DNA of 64,000 nucleotides, taken from CAYPLH01 sp964411505 (GTDB lineage Bacteria; Bacillota; Clostridia; CAYPLH01; DUMO01). Below, piece by piece: positions 36,434-44,863 of the stretch (position 1 is its first letter; every line of letters starts with the position of its first letter). The stretch lies in NCBI GenBank assembly GCA_964411505.1, contig CAYPLH010000006.1, positions 62,001 to 126,000 of the forward strand, read 5' to 3'. Below the pieces are notes generated by a model. It was given only the letters and a program-made list of their open reading frames with translations. It was not told the DNA's origin and did not search any database. The position numbers and the translations under genes are program-made.

Positions 36434-38770
36434 TCAGGTATACTCCTTATATTGCCCGGGTGTGATTCCTTCGTGTCTTTTGAAGACACGGATCATGCTT
36501 CCACTATCAAGGAATCCAACCTGCTCTGCAATATCTTTGATTTTAAAATTACTGTCTTTTAACAATAATTTTGCTTTTTCCAAGCGAACCTTGTTTATAT
36601 AGTCAGGGATCCCCAGACCTGTCTGCTCCTTAAAGAACCTTGAAAGATATGCTGTATTCCGGTTGACGCTTTCCGCTACCTCCGCTGCATTAAGGTTACC
36701 GTCGCTATAATGTTCCTCTACATAATGAATGACCATATTTGTCAGTTCGTCTCCTTGACTTTTCTTTTGCATGGACACATATTCACATACCTGTTTAAGA
36801 TAATCACGCAGGTATTGCTTTTTTGTATCTATGGTATTGTAGCGGCCAATGCCTTTCACAGGATTTATATCGCCCAAAAAAGGGCTATTGTTCAATAAAC
36901 CTGTTTCGTCAAGTGTTTTGAGCATTGTGCTTATAAGATCATAAAGTAAGCATTTGGTGATGTATATAGAAGGAACACTCATCATCAAAATTTCATCCAG
37001 TATCGCTTCTGCTCTTACATCATCTCCTGCTTTTATGTAATTGGCAAGCATCTTCTCTTTATCTGATAAATAAGGATATTTGGATGTACTTGTCAGTTCC
37101 TTTAAATTATCATACTGTATGATACTTTTATTTTCAAACACTGTCGTGTATTCCATGCTCTCTACCGCTTCCTGATAAGCCTTGCATATATCTTCTAGTC
37201 CATTATGTACATTACTGATAGAAACCGTAAGAGCAACCTTAAAGTTATCTTTTAAAAATATCTGTGCCTGCATTGATGCATCTGTCAGATCATTATTGAC
37301 ATTCTCAATCCGATCCTTATTGATACTGACCAGACATACTGTCATACCATCCACTTCAATCATATTGCTTTGGTGATATTTATTAACCGTCTCTTCTACT
37401 GCATTTCCAATAATATATTTTATTAAGCCTATATCCTCCTTCTGATTTTTGTGCATGTTGTCTGTTGATAAGGAGGTATCCATAACATCAATATGGAATA
37501 TCATTACAGCAAAGCTGTCCGAAATAAAGCGAACATCTAGTTGTGAAGCACTGTTAGAGCCCAAAGTATGCTGGTCTTTCCAACCCTTCAGCAACCTTAC
37601 AAAAAAGTCGTTTCTCACAATAATATTCTGTTGCTCAATAATCTGATTAAGCTTCTTGTTCTCATATATTGCTTTACCAATCCTGTCTTTTATAAAATGA
37701 TATTCATTCCTGCCTTGCTGGTTGATGCTATTATCTTTATCTCGGAACAAACCAATCAAATCGGTTATTGGTGTGTAATTTTTTCTAGCATACAATAGCG
37801 CAGCAATTCCCCCTAAAATAGCACATAATAGCAAACCTATCTTTGCAATGGTATTGATATAGTTTAACTTTTTTGAAAAGATCCTGACAGGAATAGCCGA
37901 TATGTATGTCCATTTTGCAATATTGGACTTGATATAGGATATTGCATATTTTTCATCGTTTATTGATTCGTATACAAGACCTGCGTTTACTTGTAAATTG
38001 CCACTTTTTAAGGATTCCGGCAATTGCACTATACCGTTTTTATTTATAATAATGTCTTCTTCATCTGCTATAAAAACAATACCTTCATCGCTGGACAAAT
38101 CCATACTTTTGATAAGACCACTGAGCATGTCTTCTTTAATTAATATAACAATATTCCCCAGAACCTGATCTGTTCCATCAATAGGTAGAGGCTGAATATA
38201 CGCGATATGTGCTTCCCTCTTTTCTCCATCTGGTAATTCTTTTTCCAGAGAAATATAACCCTTTTGCTGCTTTGTTGTAAGTAATTCAATCCAATCCTCA
38301 TAAGAATTCCCATTAAAAACATAATCCATTTTCGAGGCTATATGCCTCTCCATATGCTGCCCGGTTGATAAAACAGTATTATAATTGTCAAAAAACAGGT
38401 ATATATCCTGAATAAACTCATTACCAAACTTGTAAATTTTACACTCTTTAAACAGACGGACAATTTTATACCGGTATGTGGCATCAATACTCACCTGTGA
38501 ATTAATGATACCATTAACTTCTGGGTTGAAGGAGATTTCTTTTACCACTCTCTCAACATCCAATAATCGGCTGTCAAAACTGTGCTGCAGTTGAGATAAC
38601 ATTAACTCATTGTTATGGTTTATTTCATCTTCCACAATGTTAACTGCATTATTGTATATAATCATACTGATTAAAACAGGAATTAGCAAAATTGATAGAT
38701 ATGATATTATCATAGAGTGGTATACGCTTCGTCTGTTGCTCCATACCTTCTTCAAAAAAGTTACTTTCAT
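36434..38770 (-). CDS. AraC-family regulator with extracellular Cache-type sensor
   Basis: 778 residues. One membrane span near the N-terminus (about 20-42) and another at about 300-325 enclose an extracellular sensor of the Cache type. The cytoplasmic part has a middle region (about 360-660) and ends in an AraC double helix-turn-helix (about 675-778: LNAAEVAESVNRNTAYLSRF and FLDSGSMIRVFKRHEGITPG). Such one-protein sensor-regulators usually control adjacent LplA/B/C operons. Four copies of a shared AraC-type site lie nearby (32222, 33872, 36168, 43339), which I assign to this protein by proximity. An AGGAGG site precedes the ATG. No kinase domain. Confidence 0.92.
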   Translation of the reverse strand: MKVTFLKKVWSNRRSVYHSMIISYLSILLIPVLISMIIYNNAVNIVEDEINHNNELMLSQLQHSFDSRLLDVERVVKEISFNPEVNGIINSQVSIDATYRYKIVRLFKECKIYKFGNEFIQDIYLFFDNYNTVLSTGQHMERHIASKMDYVFNGNSYEDWIELLTTKQQKGYISLEKELPDGEKREAHIAYIQPLPIDGTDQVLGNIVILIKEDMLSGLIKSMDLSSDEGIVFIADEEDIIINKNGIVQLPESLKSGNLQVNAGLVYESINDEKYAISYIKSNIAKWTYISAIPVRIFSKKLNYINTIAKIGLLLCAILGGIAALLYARKNYTPITDLIGLFRDKDNSINQQGRNEYHFIKDRIGKAIYENKKLNQIIEQQNIIVRNDFFVRLLKGWKDQHTLGSNSASQLDVRFISDSFAVMIFHIDVMDTSLSTDNMHKNQKEDIGLIKYIIGNAVEETVNKYHQSNMIEVDGMTVCLVSINKDRIENVNNDLTDASMQAQIFLKDNFKVALTVSISNVHNGLEDICKAYQEAVESMEYTTVFENKSIIQYDNLKELTSTSKYPYLSDKEKMLANYIKAGDDVRAEAILDEILMMSVPSIYITKCLLYDLISTMLKTLDETGLLNNSPFLGDINPVKGIGRYNTIDTKKQYLRDYLKQVCEYVSMQKKSQGDELTNMVIHYVEEHYSDGNLNAAEVAESVNRNTAYLSRFFKEQTGLGIPDYINKVRLEKAKLLLKDSNFKIKDIAEQVGFLDSGSMIRVFKRHEGITPGQYKEYT

Positions 38771-39047
38771 TGGCTCCTCCTTATTAGTAAAGTTGATGCC
38801 GAAATGTACTCTCCCATTGGAGATGCAGCCTGCTCTTGTTTATTTTCCCACGAACTCCAGCCCCCACCCTGAATATAACAGCTTGAGACTAATCCTCTTC
38901 CATTATAGCACGTATATTCATCAAACTCTATTGCTATTCTACTTTTATAATTATTATATGTAAATAATGGCAATCAAAGTAGTCAATCACTGCTAAATTT
39001 CCAGATATATAATCTTTGTCCCCTCATTCATATATAGTCAAACGTTT

Positions 39048-41429
39048 CTAGTCTTTTATGATCTCGATTTCATCTGGTTTTTCTATAGTAATATCTGCCT
39101 GATTCCACTCAACAGATACATTACCGTGCGGTGTAGGATAACAACTCTTATAATCAAATGTGGTTTTGAACGGTCTTACCTTTATTTTCTTACATCCAGG
39201 CTCAATAATTTCAATACCTGCCAAATCCTTTATAAGAAACTCTGCAGGATACGTAGACCACGCATGGGAAGCTGTCCTCATTATCCCTTTAAACTCTCCG
39301 CTATCCGCATTATTGTCAAACTCTCCGCCTCTCCAAGATCCATTTAAGTACCATTCCTCATAGGTAGATTTTGCGCCCTTTGCAACCATCCGACCGCCCC
39401 ATCGTTCTTTAATTATCTCAAGGACAATATCCATTCTTCCGGATTTTTTGAGTGCCTTAAGTACAAAAGCAGTAAAAAACGGCTGTGCCTCGGTATAATA
39501 AATATTCTTTTCAATGTAAAGCTTTTCAATAATGGCCTTAGCAGTATCCTTATCACATAAGCCAAAGTATATGGCACTTGCATTTGTTTGCTCACTCACC
39601 ATATCAGATTGCTTACCCGAAATATTGGCGTCTTGATATAAGGATAACTTCTTGTTAAAGAACCGCGGATGGAAGGATCTCTTGATTCCGGTCATAATAT
39701 GAGCGCATTTTTTCATCATATAACTGTCATTTTTCATTTGTGCCATTTTGAATGCGCTTTGGAGCCCACCATAGTAAATAGCATTCAGTACTGCATTTTC
39801 TCCTCTTTTATCAATATTCGCCCAGTCTAAGAACACCCAGTAAGGCATGTTACTAATTAGTCCGTACTCATCAAGATATGGAATAAAAGCATTGATTATC
39901 TTTACTACAGTGGGATAGAATTCATGGATAAATTCCTCCTCCCCGGTATACATAAAATGATTCCATACCGCCATCACCCACCAAAGTGAGTAATCCGGAA
40001 TGACATCTTTCCAGTTAAAGCTTACTGCATTTGTTTTACTTGTCAATAAGCCTGTGGGCAGCTGATTCATGCCAGACTGTTTCAAAAACTTACCGGTCAG
40101 TTTTGTATCACCAAAGCAGGAATAAATACACCCTAAAGTAACCGCAGCAACATCTCCAAGATATTGCGCCTGCTCTCGGAAAGGTGTATCGACAATGTAT
40201 TCGTTAGAGCACAATTTTATCGTGTACTGACAAATATCGAATACATCATTCATCAAAGGCTCATCGCTAACAAAAGATCCTCTTTCTTTATATGGATATG
40301 CTGTAACAGCAGCCTTAATACTTGAAACTGTCACACCAGTAAAACACCGGTTAAACAATATTTTTACATATCGGAAAGCCTTCCAGGTATACGAAGTATA
40401 GGTTTGCTTTCCATCTCTTGTTACATATCTGTCTGCAAATGAGCTTTCGATTGCATTATTAAATTCACCATCAATTAAGCGCTCTGCATATCCAATATCA
40501 ATTATCTGACCTTGCGCAGCTTCTAGTTCTAGTTTAATGCAAGCATTTGTTATCCTACCAAAATCGAGAATAATTGTTGGATTGCAGTATCCATCAAAAA
40601 TTCTGTCAAGATGGCGAGTACTAGTTTGAAAGTAGGAAGTACTATCATTCACAAGCAGGTTGTTTTCATCTCTAACCACCGAGTATTCAAGTTTTTTCCC
40701 TTTTGCTGACAGGTTTATTGACAAATCGCCACTTCTGGTTCGGGCGTCAAGACCTATGTTTTCCTCAACTGCTACTACACTTTGAGGCAGAACATCATAT
40801 TCTGTCATGAATGGTATATCTCTTGGCAGCAATCTTGTCCACGGTTCCACAGTGGGGATTACACTTGTTCCCGATCTGCTTCCTATATATTCTTTAGCAT
40901 TCTCCCACTTAGCATCATCAAAGCCTGCCAGCTTCCATCCCTTAGGCTCTTTCCTTGCATCAAAATATTCTTGATAGGGTGTTGCTATGTTCATTCTGAA
41001 AAAATATGTATCCTGACGCCTGGAAGTGTCAAGTGCTGCTTTCCATGTATCGTCAGTCGCCAGAAGTACCTTGTTTCCATCGTCTAACAATTCTGCCAAT
41101 AGTCCGCCTTTTGTATCCTCCATTGTGCCAAGATGATACACAAGAACAGCAACACAGTTATTTCCCTTCTTAAAATACTTCGTCACATCACGTATATCAT
41201 AATAAGTGAAAAAAGGCTGAGACATCACCGAACCATATCCTGCCTCAGCTCCGTTAATATATAATTTAAACTTGGTATCCGCTGTTATATATAATGTAAG
41301 CTTCTCGGGTACAGTATCAAGCACAATTTCCTTTCGAAAACGGTAAAATACATTCTTTTCTGTTTCTTTATGATGCCCCCATATCCATTTTCCTGACCAG
41401 CTCTTATACTCCTTGTTAAATATCTCCAC
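39048..41429 (-). CDS. GH78-like alpha-L-rhamnosidase
   Basis: 793 residues from a GTG start with an AAGGGG site. The layout follows bacterial GH78: an N-terminal beta-sandwich (about 10-200, WSGKWIWG), further beta domains to about 370, an (alpha/alpha)6 barrel (about 380-690) and a C-terminal beta domain (PTPHGNVSVEW). The barrel's VDTPFREQAQYLGD (about 411-425) corresponds to the GH78 active-site DxPxRE..GD motif. No signal peptide, so it removes rhamnose from imported oligosaccharides. The next gene upstream is a sulfatase, so the substrate may be a sulfated or branched rhamnose-containing glycan. Not obviously a different (alpha/alpha)6 family, but GH106 or GH145-like substrates cannot be excluded. 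Confidence 0.85.
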   Translation of the reverse strand: MEIFNKEYKSWSGKWIWGHHKETEKNVFYRFRKEIVLDTVPEKLTLYITADTKFKLYINGAEAGYGSVMSQPFFTYYDIRDVTKYFKKGNNCVAVLVYHLGTMEDTKGGLLAELLDDGNKVLLATDDTWKAALDTSRRQDTYFFRMNIATPYQEYFDARKEPKGWKLAGFDDAKWENAKEYIGSRSGTSVIPTVEPWTRLLPRDIPFMTEYDVLPQSVVAVEENIGLDARTRSGDLSINLSAKGKKLEYSVVRDENNLLVNDSTSYFQTSTRHLDRIFDGYCNPTIILDFGRITNACIKLELEAAQGQIIDIGYAERLIDGEFNNAIESSFADRYVTRDGKQTYTSYTWKAFRYVKILFNRCFTGVTVSSIKAAVTAYPYKERGSFVSDEPLMNDVFDICQYTIKLCSNEYIVDTPFREQAQYLGDVAAVTLGCIYSCFGDTKLTGKFLKQSGMNQLPTGLLTSKTNAVSFNWKDVIPDYSLWWVMAVWNHFMYTGEEEFIHEFYPTVVKIINAFIPYLDEYGLISNMPYWVFLDWANIDKRGENAVLNAIYYGGLQSAFKMAQMKNDSYMMKKCAHIMTGIKRSFHPRFFNKKLSLYQDANISGKQSDMVSEQTNASAIYFGLCDKDTAKAIIEKLYIEKNIYYTEAQPFFTAFVLKALKKSGRMDIVLEIIKERWGGRMVAKGAKSTYEEWYLNGSWRGGEFDNNADSGEFKGIMRTASHAWSTYPAEFLIKDLAGIEIIEPGCKKIKVRPFKTTFDYKSCYPTPHGNVSVEWNQADITIEKPDEIEIIKD

Positions 41430-41596
41430 TTTAAGATCCCCTTATCAGACATATTTCATTTATATTTAGAAATGCTTATCTCCACTAAGACTGTTCTTTT
41501 GCGTACAGTGTGACCCCTTTTCTGCTTTTCTGCATAAAATATATCACTCGAATAGATAACTTTTAAAAAATCATTCTTTATTATTCCTTTAAAATT

Positions 41597-43033
41597 TCAT
41601 CGAAAACTATACCAGCCTTCAACATATGCTTTCCACTTACGATTATCATGACCAACGTACTCATACTTGTCAAACTTGTCACCATTGCCAAAAATTCTCG
41701 GGTCACCTGATTTTTTCAACTCTTGCTCCAGCTTGCTGCTTAAATCTTGCTTAATCTCCTGATATTCAGGTCTTTGGGCAAGATTATCCATGCATTCCGG
41801 ATCGCTGACTATGTTGAAAAGCTCTTCAGCAGGTCTTTTCCCAAAGGATAAATTGAAATAATGCTCATCTTCACCATTTTCCTTCATTTGCATTATTAAT
41901 GACTTTGTAGGTGATGGGTCCACATTGGTAAACCAAGTCTCGGGATTTCCTGCAGGCCAAAGATCAGGTTTAAAATTTCTCACATAGAGGTATTCATAAT
42001 TCCTTATGCACCTTACTGGGTATCCTAAGTCATCAACTCGACCGACATCATGCCTTTCCTTACCCATATAAACTACATCGCGAGTTTCATCAATTCTGCC
42101 TGATCCTTCACTCTTTATAATTTTGGTCAGACTCTTTCCTTCCATTTCCGAAGTAGGTTCCAGCCCAGCAACCTCAAGAAAAGTCGGAGCAAAATCGATA
42201 AAGCTAACAAGGTCCTCTACCTTACGACCGCCATTTGACGCATTCTTCCAACATAATGCCATTGGAAGATGAAAATCCTGCTCGTACATCTGTCCTTTTA
42301 CTCTAGGAAAAGGCATACCATTATCTGAAGTAACAATTATTAGTGTATTGTCAAGCTCGCCTATTTCTTCAAGTTTTTGCAGCATCAATCCAAGGTGCTT
42401 ATCAAACCAGTCGATTTCATTGGCATAGTCCAACAAATCACTTCTTACTATCTCATGATCAGGCAAATAGGAAGGCACTTGTACATCCTCTAGTTTCTTG
42501 CCTGCACGAAGTCCCTCTCCCTCTTTATATTTTCTATGTGGTTCATGACACCCATACCAAAAACAAAAGGGTTGATCTTTCGATCTTTTACTTAAGAAAT
42601 CTTCAAAATTAGCTGCATAGTCTTTGCTGTTTATTCCTGTATTCTCTGGTGGAATCAATTTTTTTTCGTTAAATTCATTACCTGCAGGATTGCGCTTAAA
42701 GCCTCCACGTTCCCAATCTCCAGGTGCCCATCCTTTACCTGTGTAGCCTACAAAGTATCCTGCCTCTTCTAAAATGTCTGGATATACCTTAAACTTCGAT
42801 GAAAATATCCCATAGTGGCAGCATGCCTCTTCAAGATTCCATGTGTGTCTGCCTGTTAGGATACTTGCCCTAGACGGTGAGCATTTAGGATTTGTAGTAA
42901 AAGCATTAAGAAAGAGAATTCCTTCCCTTGCCACCTTATCAAAATTAGGTGTGTTAACAAACTTGTGCCCATAAGCACTCATGTGTGATGCATCATCTGC
43001 AATAGCAAACAAAATATTTGGTCTAGCACTCAA
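41597..43033 (-). CDS. type I sulfatase (formylglycine-dependent, S1 family)
   Basis: The metal-binding Asp pair is in ARPNILFAIADDASH, and the maturation motif CSPSR (Cys-X-Pro-Ser-Arg) is present, so the Cys would become formylglycine. SDNGMPF and CHEPHR supply further active-site residues. The start is uncertain: a GTG at 43066 lacks a ribosome binding site, whereas a TTG at 43033 has GGGGG nine bases upstream and begins just before the conserved NILF strand. I use the TTG, giving 478 residues. No signal peptide, so it works in the cytoplasm. The sulfatase-maturing enzyme is not encoded in the window. Its likely promoter at 43339 makes a long leader that runs through a tandem structured repeat. 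Confidence 0.9.
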   Translation of the reverse strand: MSARPNILFAIADDASHMSAYGHKFVNTPNFDKVAREGILFLNAFTTNPKCSPSRASILTGRHTWNLEEACCHYGIFSSKFKVYPDILEEAGYFVGYTGKGWAPGDWERGGFKRNPAGNEFNEKKLIPPENTGINSKDYAANFEDFLSKRSKDQPFCFWYGCHEPHRKYKEGEGLRAGKKLEDVQVPSYLPDHEIVRSDLLDYANEIDWFDKHLGLMLQKLEEIGELDNTLIIVTSDNGMPFPRVKGQMYEQDFHLPMALCWKNASNGGRKVEDLVSFIDFAPTFLEVAGLEPTSEMEGKSLTKIIKSEGSGRIDETRDVVYMGKERHDVGRVDDLGYPVRCIRNYEYLYVRNFKPDLWPAGNPETWFTNVDPSPTKSLIMQMKENGEDEHYFNLSFGKRPAEELFNIVSDPECMDNLAQRPEYQEIKQDLSSKLEQELKKSGDPRIFGNGDKFDKYEYVGHDNRKWKAYVEGWYSFR

Positions 43034-43090
43034 TTTATACAGCCCCCAATTATTATTTTTTATCACTTATGCTTGTAGTATAGTAATCAA

Positions 43091-43340
43091 TATATCATGA
43101 ATTTCGAAGAAATTGCATGATATATTTGTGCATGTGCGTTTTTTGCCTTGGCAAAAAAAATCGCACGCACATAAATTCCGCCGGAGGCGTATAATAACCT
43201 CGGAAACGAGGTTATTATATCATGAATTTTGAAGAAATTGCATGATATATTTGTGCATGTGCGTTTTTTGCTTTAGCAAAAAAATCGCACGCGCATAAAT
43301 TCCGCCGGAGGCAATATAATAACCTCGGAAACGAGGTTAT
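43091..43340. repeat. two tandem copies of a 125-bp structured repeat
   Basis: Two units with exact 125-bp period (43091-43215 and 43216-43340), followed by the first nine bases or so of a third. Each unit can form, on the plus strand, a hairpin ATATCATG/CATGATAT, a long hairpin with a T6/A6 stem closed by GCC-TT-GGC, a short TCC-GCC-GGA hairpin, and a perfect 12-bp stem (ATAATAACCTCG with its complement) closed by a GAAA loop. The copies differ at a handful of positions, and stem differences preserve pairing: a C-G to U-A swap and three G-U/Watson-Crick exchanges. Lies upstream of the sulfatase gene. Origin unknown: RNA element or small mobile repeat. Confidence 0.8.
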
Positions 43341-43412
43341 TATATCATATAGCCACCAAATAATAAACCTAAGATTCTGTACTTATATGTGCAAATCTAT
43401 ACAAATCTATAC
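43339..43412 (-). promoter_or_regulatory. AraC-type promoter/operator, copy D (sulfatase)
   Basis: Minus-strand boxes TTTATT and TATAAT separated by 17 bp (43339-43367) follow the same proximal operator block seen in copies A-C (GATTTGCACATATAAGTAC). The -10 box uses the last bases of the second repeat unit, so the transcript towards the sulfatase starts inside the repeat array. Confidence 0.65.
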
Positions 43413-43420
43413 TTCATCAA

Positions 43421-44497
43421 TTATTCATAATCTTCAATACGCCATTCATTCACCCATTCAATATAAGGTTTATATCCATCAAAGCGAATGGGCAACCATA
43501 CATAATCTGCTATCGACGTGTTATAATGCATATACACCTTATCCTGCTCTTTAGGTTGTGTATTCTCTTTATCCTTATTAAACTTATTCTCAAACCACTT
43601 TGCAACTTTTTTGTATTGCTCACCCGTTTCAAAAGTACCAGCTGTCTTCTCTGGAAGCTCTGGTATCCATCTATCAGCTAATGCTATATACAAATCTTTC
43701 TTGCCGGGATGCTTAAACACTGATGTGATCTGAGAGTTGAAAGAAGTCAGTGATGCATCACCCTTATGAGGATCTCCTAACACTTCCCAAGGACCATGGT
43801 AAGATTTTGCACAACAGACTTCGGAAGGATTAGGATGATATCCTGTGGTACCCGAAGTAATCATATAATGCATTCCTTTTCTATAAAAATATGCGGGAGC
43901 TTCTCTTACAAAAGGTGGATAAGGATGTGGGAAGTGAGTAGAATAATACCCTGTCACATTTGTATAATCATCCGTCAAATCAGCGCAGATTAACTCACTA
44001 TGTACGCGTTCAAAATAATAATAAGCCTTAGCATCATAAGGATCAACTACCAAGTCAAAATCACCGGCACTCATACCAAGTGGTCGTAATCCCTGCCTTA
44101 CTATTGTATATGGACCAAGGATTTCATCTGCAGTTAAAACCGTCTTTGTCTGAACTCCCTTTCCCATAATCTTCAACCAACAGACATATTTTTTCGTATT
44201 GCAGTTGTAGATAATATGTGGGCGGTCCATCAAACTTGTTGGATGAAGCGGCGAGTTTGGATTATCTAGTTCTGGCGGAATAATCAACCCCCTATCCTCC
44301 CAGTTATACAAATCTTTTGATGCATAGCATTTTACTCCCCAGTGCCATATCTTGCTTCCGGGTATACTCTTTTCTTTATTCTCCCCATACCAATAAAAGG
44401 TATCTCCAATTGTAATAATAGAACCACCATGTGCTTGTATTCGGTTTTCGTTATTATCCAGCCAAATTTGACTAGGTCTGAATGAGTTGTAAGTCAT
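43421..44497 (-). CDS. GH43-like five-bladed propeller glycosidase
   Basis: 358 residues, no signal peptide. It opens with RIQAHGGSIITIGDTFYWYG, the motif of GH43 subfamily 24 and related exo-galactanase-like proteins, followed by MDRPHIIYN and SAGDFDLVVDP, where the modulating and base Asp residues are expected. The acid Glu is in VREAPAYFYRKG (about residue 210). The length matches a single catalytic propeller without accessory modules. Product may be galactosidase, arabinosidase or xylosidase; family alone does not say which. AAGGGAG precedes the ATG. It lies between the surface lyase gene and the sulfatase promoter. Confidence 0.8.
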   Translation of the reverse strand: MTYNSFRPSQIWLDNNENRIQAHGGSIITIGDTFYWYGENKEKSIPGSKIWHWGVKCYASKDLYNWEDRGLIIPPELDNPNSPLHPTSLMDRPHIIYNCNTKKYVCWLKIMGKGVQTKTVLTADEILGPYTIVRQGLRPLGMSAGDFDLVVDPYDAKAYYYFERVHSELICADLTDDYTNVTGYYSTHFPHPYPPFVREAPAYFYRKGMHYMITSGTTGYHPNPSEVCCAKSYHGPWEVLGDPHKGDASLTSFNSQITSVFKHPGKKDLYIALADRWIPELPEKTAGTFETGEQYKKVAKWFENKFNKDKENTQPKEQDKVYMHYNTSIADYVWLPIRFDGYKPYIEWVNEWRIEDYE

Positions 44498-44863
44498 TGT
44501 AGATTACTCCCTTTATAATTTTCATTAGTTTATGTTACGTCCAAAAAGTATCAACAAACTACCTCCAGTTTCCTCGCATATCTTCCTGTTTCATCTCCCC
44601 ATTGAAATGCGGAGGATTCCCACCGGATTTCCTAATTCCATAATAGGAGATACTTTTAACTCCCTGTTCACTATCATAGCTTCATCCTCTTCTTTGATGC
44701 ACCAGTCAATAAGGTACTGGCGCATGAGTGCCTTCCAGTTCTGAATCAGCAACCCACTATGCGCACACTGCAAGAAAGGCCTTTTGTGGGCCTTTCTTGT
44801 AGTATGAATTGATAAAGTTGTTTGCTATATATCATATAAATCAATATAAGTAGCCTCTTACTT
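44498..44863. other. 366-bp gap with a hairpin and a fragmentary open frame
   Basis: Contains the hairpin at 44771-44799. A 60-codon minus-strand frame (44591-44773) ending in ELGNPVGILRISMGR has protein-like composition but begins at a TTG inside the hairpin and has no ribosome binding site. It may be the 3' remnant of a lost gene; no domain is recognised. Confidence 0.4.
44771..44799 (-). terminator. strong hairpin after the surface lyase gene
   Basis: CAAGAAAGGCC and GGCCTTTCTTG form a perfect 11-bp stem with a 7-base loop, 65-93 bp after the stop of the 2130-residue gene. There is no T-run on either side, so it is a possible terminator or mRNA 3'-end stabiliser. Confidence 0.5.

Noticed and set aside
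38767..38973. 68-codon minus-strand frame upstream of the AraC regulator
   Set aside because: Runs through the promoter and ribosome binding site region of that gene and has no site of its own.
41597..43066. GTG at 43066 as sulfatase start
   Set aside because: No ribosome binding site upstream; the TTG at 43033 has a GGGGG stretch at a good distance and fits the family N-terminus better, though this is not certain.
43091..43340. Direct repeats as a CRISPR array
   Set aside because: Only two adjacent units without spacers.
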